From Paracoccaceae bacterium (GTDB lineage Bacteria > Pseudomonadota > Alphaproteobacteria > Rhodobacterales > Rhodobacteraceae): a DNA stretch of 10,562 nucleotides. The translations under genes and the position numbers were made by a program. The stretch lies in the NCBI GenBank assembly GCA_027030435.1, contig JALVEX010000225.1, forward strand, positions 1-10,562, read 5' to 3'. This document shows, in pieces, positions 6,010-10,562 of the stretch (within the stretch, counting starts at the first letter, position 1; each line of letters starts with the position of its first letter). The notes below the pieces were generated by a model. That model made no database searches. It had not been told where the DNA came from and saw only the letters and a program-made list of their open reading frames with translations.

Positions 6010-7091
6010 CAGATGGTCTCCTCGCGTCTGAAGCGCAGGCGATAATCGGTAAACACGTCCATCGCCAGCAGGAAGAAGAGCAGCATCCCCTGGAAAGCCT
6101 TGATCGAGGCTGCCGGCAAGCCGAGATTCTGCTGCGCGATGCCCCCGCCCACCTCGGTGAGCCCCAGGAGCAGCCCCGCGAGCAGGATCCCGATCGGATG
6201 CAGGCGCCCCAGAAAGGCAACGATGATGGCGGTGAAGCCGTAGCCCATGTTGAAATCGGGCGAGAGCTGGCCGGCCGGGCCCGTCACCTCGAAGAGGCCC
6301 GCAAGCCCCGCCAGCGCCCCAGAAACGCCAAGGCAGATCAGCACCAGCCGATCGGGATCGACACCGCCAAACCGCGCCGCGCGCGGCGCCTCGCCGCTCA
6401 GGCGGATGCGGTAGCCGAGGATGTGGCGGGTCAGCAGCCCCCAGGCCAGCATCACCGCGAGAAGCGCCGCCGCGCCGCCCCAGTGCAGCCCCGTGCCCTC
6501 GATCAGATCCATATTGGCGGAGGCGGCGTAATCATTGAGGTTGCGCGAGCCGGGAAAACCGAAGCCCTGCGGGTTCTTCAGGATGCCGAAGCTCACCGAG
6601 CTCAGGATATTCTCCGCCACATAGACGAGCATCAGCGAAACCAGGATCTCGTTGGTGCCGAATTTCGTGCGCAGGATGGCCGGGATCATGGCCCACAGGA
6701 GGCCGCCCAGCGCGCCCGCAAGGATCATCAGCGGAAAGATATACCACCCTTGGGCCGGGTAGAACGCCAGCCCCACCGCGCCGCCAAGGATCGCGCCCAT
6801 GATATACTGCCCCTCGGCGCCGATATTCCATATCCCGGCCCGAAAGCCGAGGCTGAGCCCAACCGCGATCAGAATGAGCGGCCAGGCCTTCACCAGGATC
6901 TGCGAGCGGTAATAGAAGGCGAATTCCGAAAACAGCGGATCCCAGAAGATGGTGCGGACCGCCTCCACCGGATCCTTGCCCAGAAGCGCGAAAAGCGCGC
7001 CCCCCGCCAGCATCGTCAGGATCACGGCCAGCAGCGGCGTCGCCCGCGCCCAGAAACGCGAGGGCACCTTTCTTTTCTCAAGCACCAGCAT
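6009..7091 (-). CDS. BMP-type ABC transporter permease (YufP/NupP-like), first subunit
   Basis: A 360-residue inner-membrane permease of the same superfamily, YufP/NupP branch, longer than its partner as is usual. After an N-terminal helix (about 17-37) and a periplasmic stretch come GLSLGFRAGIWNIGAEGQYI (78-97), the family signature, and further helices. The ATPase-coupling loop is around GYRIRLSGEAPRAARFGGVD (226-245). I place the start at the ATG at 7091: AGGAGG at 7103-7098 sits six bases upstream. An extension to 7130 would start inside the ATPase gene and add an unlikely arginine-rich leader. The gene overlaps the ATPase 3' end by 14 bases, consistent with coupled translation. Confidence 0.9.
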   Translation of the reverse strand: MLVLEKRKVPSRFWARATPLLAVILTMLAGGALFALLGKDPVEAVRTIFWDPLFSEFAFYYRSQILVKAWPLILIAVGLSLGFRAGIWNIGAEGQYIMGAILGGAVGLAFYPAQGWYIFPLMILAGALGGLLWAMIPAILRTKFGTNEILVSLMLVYVAENILSSVSFGILKNPQGFGFPGSRNLNDYAASANMDLIEGTGLHWGGAAALLAVMLAWGLLTRHILGYRIRLSGEAPRAARFGGVDPDRLVLICLGVSGALAGLAGLFEVTGPAGQLSPDFNMGYGFTAIIVAFLGRLHPIGILLAGLLLGLTEVGGGIAQQNLGLPAASIKAFQGMLLFFLLAMDVFTDYRLRFRREETI

Positions 7092-8628
7092 CGGCACCCT
7101 CCTCCACCTTCGCGCCATGCACGCCGCCAAGCATCAGCCCGATTTCCTCCACGCTCAGCCCGCGCGCCGGGCGCGGCGCGCTGAGGCGCCCTTCGTTGAG
7201 GGCGGCGAATGTATCGGAGATCTCCATCAGCTCATCGAGATCCTGGCTGATGACGATCACCCCCGCGCCCCCCTCCGCCAGATCGAGGATCGCCTGGCGG
7301 ATCGCCGCCGCGGCCGAGGCATCGACCCCCCATGTGGGCTGGTTGACAACCAGCACCTCCGGGCGCTGAAGCACCTCCCGCCCGATCACGAATTTCTGCA
7401 GGTTGCCGCCCGAAAGCGCACGCGCCGGCACCTCCGTGCCGGGGGTGCGCACATCGAAAACCTCCGTGATGCGCTTTGCGAAGGCGCGCGAACGGGGCCA
7501 GTCGATCAGGCCGCGGCGCACCAGACGCTCGCGCACGGCGCCCGTCAGAAGCGCGTTTTCGGTGAGGCTCATGTCGGGCGCGGCGGCATGGCCGAGGCGC
7601 TCTTCGGGAGCCGCCAGAAGGCCGAGCGCGCGCCGCTCATTGGGGCCGAGCGCTCCGATCTCCTGCCCGCTCAGGCGGATGGTATCGGCGGCAGTCGGGC
7701 GCTCGCCCGAAAGCGCGGCGAGCAGTTCGTCCTGCCCGTTGCCGGCAACCCCGCCGATCCCCAGCACCTCGCCCGCCCGCAGGCTGAAGCCGATATCCTT
7801 CAGCGAGGTGCCGAAATGGCTCGTTGCCGGCAATGAAAGCCCCCGCACCTCCAGCACCACATCGCCGAATGCCGCCCTTTCGCGATGCGGCGGGGTGAGG
7901 ATTTCGCCCACCATCAGCTCTGCCAGCTCGCGCGCCGAATGCTCGCGCGGATTGCAGGTGGCCACCACCTTCCCGTGGCGCAGGATGGTGGCATTCTCGC
8001 ACAGATCGATGACCTCCTCGAGCTTGTGCGAGATATAGAGGATTGCCGTGCCCTCGGCGCTGAGCTTGCGCAGGGTGCGAAACAGGATCTCCACCTCCTG
8101 GGGCGTGAGCACGCTCGTCGGCTCGTCCATGATCAGGAGCTTCGGATTCTGGAGCAGGCAGCGGATGATCTCGACCCGCTGACGCTCCCCCGCCGAAAGC
8201 TCGCCCACGATACGCTCGGGATCGAGCGGCAGCCCGTAGGCCACGCTCACTTCGCGGATGCGCGCCGAAAGCTCGCCCTGGGGCGGCGGTTCCTCCATCC
8301 CGAGCGCGATGTTCTCGGCCACGTTAAGCGCCTCGAACAGCGAAAAATGCTGGAAAACCATCGCCACCCCGGCCCGGCGCGCATCGCTCGGCCGGTGCGG
8401 CGCATAGGGCCGGCCCTCCAGCATCATCCGCCCCTCATCGGGCCGCACAAGGCCGTAGATCATCTTCACCAGGGTGGATTTCCCGGCGCCGTTCTCGCCA
8501 AGAAGCGCATGCACCTCCCCATGCGCAACGGAGAAGGACACATGATCGTTTGCCAGCACCCCCGGATAGGCCTTCGTCAGCCCCTCTGCCACCAGCAGGG
8601 GTGGTCCACCATCCGCTTCGCTCATCAT
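7078..8628 (-). CDS. BMP-type ABC transporter ATP-binding protein (YufO/NupO-like, two nucleotide-binding domains)
   Basis: A 516-residue cytoplasmic ATPase with two fused nucleotide-binding domains, as in sugar and nucleoside importers of the RbsA/YufO type. Domain 1 is complete: Walker A GENGAGKS (44-51), Q-loop near Q93, signature LSAGERQ (144-150), Walker B LLIMDEP (164-170) with catalytic E169, and H201. Domain 2 is degenerate: its Walker A position reads GVAGNGQDE (293-301) without the lysine, the signature is LSGGNLQ (405-411), and Walker B is VLVVNQP with Q430 in place of the catalytic glutamate. That pattern is common in this family, so it is not damage. Two ATGs are adjacent (8628 and 8625); a GGAGG is better spaced for the second, so the protein may be one residue shorter. 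It starts 11 bases after xdhC, linking transport to purine oxidation. Confidence 0.92.
   Translation of the reverse strand: MMSEADGGPPLLVAEGLTKAYPGVLANDHVSFSVAHGEVHALLGENGAGKSTLVKMIYGLVRPDEGRMMLEGRPYAPHRPSDARRAGVAMVFQHFSLFEALNVAENIALGMEEPPPQGELSARIREVSVAYGLPLDPERIVGELSAGERQRVEIIRCLLQNPKLLIMDEPTSVLTPQEVEILFRTLRKLSAEGTAILYISHKLEEVIDLCENATILRHGKVVATCNPREHSARELAELMVGEILTPPHRERAAFGDVVLEVRGLSLPATSHFGTSLKDIGFSLRAGEVLGIGGVAGNGQDELLAALSGERPTAADTIRLSGQEIGALGPNERRALGLLAAPEERLGHAAAPDMSLTENALLTGAVRERLVRRGLIDWPRSRAFAKRITEVFDVRTPGTEVPARALSGGNLQKFVIGREVLQRPEVLVVNQPTWGVDASAAAAIRQAILDLAEGGAGVIVISQDLDELMEISDTFAALNEGRLSAPRPARGLSVEEIGLMLGGVHGAKVEEGADAGA
7098..7103 (-). promoter_or_regulatory. Ribosome binding site deciding the first permease start
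   Basis: A full AGGAGG on the minus strand, six bases ahead of the ATG at 7091 and inside the 3' end of the ATPase gene. It rules in the start at 7091 over the upstream in-frame codon at 7130. Confidence 0.75.
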
Positions 8629-8639
8629 CCCCTCCCCGT

Positions 8640-9605
8640 TCAGACCGTTTCCCGCACGGCTTCCACGCCCGCCTGCCGCCTTCGTGATTCAGCGCCCATC
8701 TCCAATAGCCTCCCCGCCACGCCGATCGCAATGGCTTGGGGATGCTTGCCAAACGCCCGCCGCCCGATCGGGCAGGCTATGCGCTCCACATCTTCCGGCG
8801 CATGGCCGAGCGCAACGAGCCGCTTTCGAAAGCGCGCCCATTTCGTCGGCGAGCCGATCAGCCCGGCCCAGCCAAACCCATGCGCGAGCAAACCATGGCA
8901 GACCTCGAAATCGAGCCCGTGCGAATAGGTCAGCACCAGATGCCAGGCTTCCTGCGGCGCAAGGGCGATGGCATCCGCCGGATTGACGGTAGGCAGCACC
9001 CGCACCCCCTGCGCCACATCAGGCGGAAAGCGCTCGAGCGCCGTATCCACCCATGTGATGCGGAAATCGGGCAGGGGCGCCATCACATCCACGATCGCGC
9101 GCCCAACATGCCCGGCCCCGAAAATCCAGAGATCGCGCCCCGCGCTCCCGATCGGCTCGATCATCCATCCCTTCAGCAGCCGGGGGGCGAGTGCCTCGCC
9201 CGCGGCGGCGGAGCGGATCAGCCGCGCCACCACCTCCGGCATCTCGCCTTCACTCCCCGGAATCGGCCGCGCATGGACCCCTTCGCGCGCCAGCCCTTCG
9301 AGCCGCTCTGCGTCATATATCTCGCACAGGAGCGTGACCCGCCCACCGCAGCATTGCCCGAGGGCGGGCCCAAGCGCGATCCTTTCGATCCAGTCCTGCC
9401 CGTTTCCGAGAGCACCGCGCGCCCGCGCGATCGCGTCAAACTCGAGGCGCCCGCCGCCGATCGTGCCTGCCGTGCCGCCATCCCACACAAGCATCGAGGC
9501 CCCCGCCTCCCGGGGCGCGGAGCCTTCGTCCTCTGCCACCACCAGCCGCGCAACGCGCCCATGGGCTTCGATTGCCGCGCGAAGTGCTTCGCGATCAAGG
9601 CTCAT
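8640..9605 (-). CDS. xdhC: Xanthine dehydrogenase accessory/maturation protein XdhC
   Basis: A 321-residue XdhC/CoxI-family protein. XdhC binds molybdenum cofactor, promotes its sulfuration and delivers it to the XdhB subunit; it is not part of the mature enzyme. The N-terminal domain shows GSAPREAGASMLV (28-40), GTIGGGRLE (47-55) and GQCCGG (83-88), whose cysteines are the candidate cofactor ligands. The C-terminal domain is a Rossmann fold with LWIFGAGHVG (159-168), D187 after the second strand, and GLIGSPTKWARF (248-259). The ATG at 9605 overlaps the xdhB stop (ATGA), and GGAGG lies six bases upstream. The open frame extends to 9638 but that leader is glycine/arginine-rich and lies inside xdhB. 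The order xdhB-xdhC is standard. Confidence 0.93.
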   Translation of the reverse strand: MSLDREALRAAIEAHGRVARLVVAEDEGSAPREAGASMLVWDGGTAGTIGGGRLEFDAIARARGALGNGQDWIERIALGPALGQCCGGRVTLLCEIYDAERLEGLAREGVHARPIPGSEGEMPEVVARLIRSAAAGEALAPRLLKGWMIEPIGSAGRDLWIFGAGHVGRAIVDVMAPLPDFRITWVDTALERFPPDVAQGVRVLPTVNPADAIALAPQEAWHLVLTYSHGLDFEVCHGLLAHGFGWAGLIGSPTKWARFRKRLVALGHAPEDVERIACPIGRRAFGKHPQAIAIGVAGRLLEMGAESRRRQAGVEAVRETV

Positions 9606-10562
9606 CCCGCCCCTCCCGCAACGCGCGCCGCCGCCCACATGAGCCGCTCGGGCGTGGCCGGTGCATCAAGCGCCGGATAGCCCTCCCCGCAGGCACGGAT
9701 CGCATCCGAGAGCGCCAGGAATGCAGAGATCCCGAGCACCAGCGGCGGCTCCCCGACGGCCTTCGAGCGATAGATGGTTTCCGAACGGTTCTTGTTCTCG
9801 AACAGATCCACGTTGAAAATTCTCGGCCGATCGCCGCAGGCGGGGATCTTGTAGGTGGAAGGCGCATGCGTCATCAGCCGCCCGCGGCTGTCCCACACCA
9901 GCTCCTCGGTGGTGAGCCAGCCCGCGCCCTGCACGAAACCGCCCTCGATCTGGCCGATATCCAGCGCCGGATTGAGCGAGGCACCCGCATCATGCAGGAT
10001 ATCCACCCGCAGAATGCGGTTTTCGCCGGTGAGGCGATCAAGCACCACCTCGCTGACAGCCGCGCCATAGGCGAAATAATAGAAGGGCCGCCCCTCACCG
10101 CGCGCCCGATCCCAGCTGATATCGGGCGTGCGGTAAAATCCCGTGGCCGAAAGGCTGATACGGTTTTCGTAGCAGATCCGCACCGCCTCCTCGAAGGCCA
10201 GCACCTCGCCGCCCACATGCACGCAGTCATCTGCGAACGCCACCGTCCCGGCCTGATAATACCCCTTCAGGAATTCGCCCATGCGCCCACGGATCTCGTC
10301 GCAGGCCGCCTTCACCGCCATGCCGTTCAGATCCGAACCGCTGGATGCCGCCGTGGCCGAGGTATTGGGCACCTTGCCGGTGTCGGTCGCCGTGATGCGC
10401 ACCCGCTCGAGCGCAACCCCGAAGCGATCCGCCGCCACCTGCGCCACCTTGCGAAAAAGCCCCTGGCCCATCTCGGTGCCGCCGTGATTGAGATGGATCG
10501 AACCATCCTGATACACATGCACGAGCGCACCCGCCTGATTGAGATGCGTCAGCGTGAAGCTG
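9602..10562 (-). CDS. xdhB: Xanthine dehydrogenase molybdenum-binding subunit XdhB, C-terminal part
   Basis: The last 319 codons of the large molybdopterin-binding subunit; the gene continues past the high-coordinate edge, and full-length XdhB is about 750-800 residues. The subunit oxidises hypoxanthine to xanthine and xanthine to urate at its Mo centre, with XdhA carrying FeS and FAD. Visible motifs: NHGGTEMGQGLF just inside the edge (about 10490-10455), VPNTSATAASSGSDLNG (about 10372-10322), LNPALDIGQIEGGFVQGAG (about 9976-9920) and KAVGEPPLVLG. The glutamate in GEPP (codon 9751-9749) corresponds to the catalytic base, so this half looks active. Reading is open from the window edge with no start, confirming truncation by the window rather than mutation. 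The stop overlaps xdhC (ATGA). Aldehyde oxidase relatives share the fold, but the partnership with xdhC and a purine-type importer favours xanthine dehydrogenase. Confidence 0.93.
   Translation of the reverse strand, partial: SFTLTHLNQAGALVHVYQDGSIHLNHGGTEMGQGLFRKVAQVAADRFGVALERVRITATDTGKVPNTSATAASSGSDLNGMAVKAACDEIRGRMGEFLKGYYQAGTVAFADDCVHVGGEVLAFEEAVRICYENRISLSATGFYRTPDISWDRARGEGRPFYYFAYGAAVSEVVLDRLTGENRILRVDILHDAGASLNPALDIGQIEGGFVQGAGWLTTEELVWDSRGRLMTHAPSTYKIPACGDRPRIFNVDLFENKNRSETIYRSKAVGEPPLVLGISAFLALSDAIRACGEGYPALDAPATPERLMWAAARVAGGAG

Noticed and set aside
7200..7790. Degenerate second nucleotide-binding domain of the ATPase as a sign of gene decay
   Set aside because: Loss of the Walker A lysine and the NQP form of Walker B are usual for the second domain in this transporter family, and the frame is intact throughout.

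Overview
The window reads as a stretch of alphaproteobacterial chromosome, most likely Rhodobacterales. The grounds are high GC, the start of an IF-1 protein beginning MAKEELLEFPG (the form I associate with Rhodobacteraceae), an FNR/FnrL-type palindrome, and xanthine dehydrogenase genes beside a BMP-type ABC transporter. Every gene I can support lies on the minus strand, so the layout below runs from high to low coordinates. No interval without a gene exceeds about 160 bases. I see no mobile element, CRISPR array, tRNA or rRNA.

Region 1 (10562 to about 3028) looks like one long purine-uptake and oxidation operon: the 3' part of xdhB, xdhC, a two-domain ABC ATPase, two membrane permeases, a six-transmembrane voltage-gated K+ channel, and a periplasmic BMP-family binding protein. 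It ends at a hairpin terminator candidate (3028-3062). The genes are overlapped or a few bases apart (ATGA, a 14-base overlap, TGATG, ATGA), so translational coupling is likely. The transporter probably imports a purine base or nucleoside that feeds xanthine dehydrogenase, with XdhC serving enzyme maturation. The K+ channel between the second permease and the binding protein is the odd member.

Region 2 (3000 to 1253) is a two-gene unit: a DauA-like FAD-dependent D-amino acid oxidoreductase overlapping (ATGA) a DUF938 SAM-dependent methyltransferase. Ahead of it, 3010-3167 holds the terminator hairpin and a second inverted repeat that resembles a dispersed Rhodobacterales intergenic element.

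Region 3 (1257 to 836) is a small AhpD-like / carboxymuconolactone decarboxylase family gene. A near-ideal FNR-type box (1243-1256) overlaps the end of the DUF938 gene and sits where a class II activator site would be expected.

Region 4 (747 to 1) is a membrane CDP-alcohol phosphatidyltransferase followed by the first eleven codons of infA. The roughly 100-base leader of infA contains a short hairpin and a 7-bp inverted repeat.

Most of the window is conventional metabolism. The items most worth a second look are the K+ channel inside the transporter operon, the FNR-type box, and the repeat/terminator block at 3028-3110.
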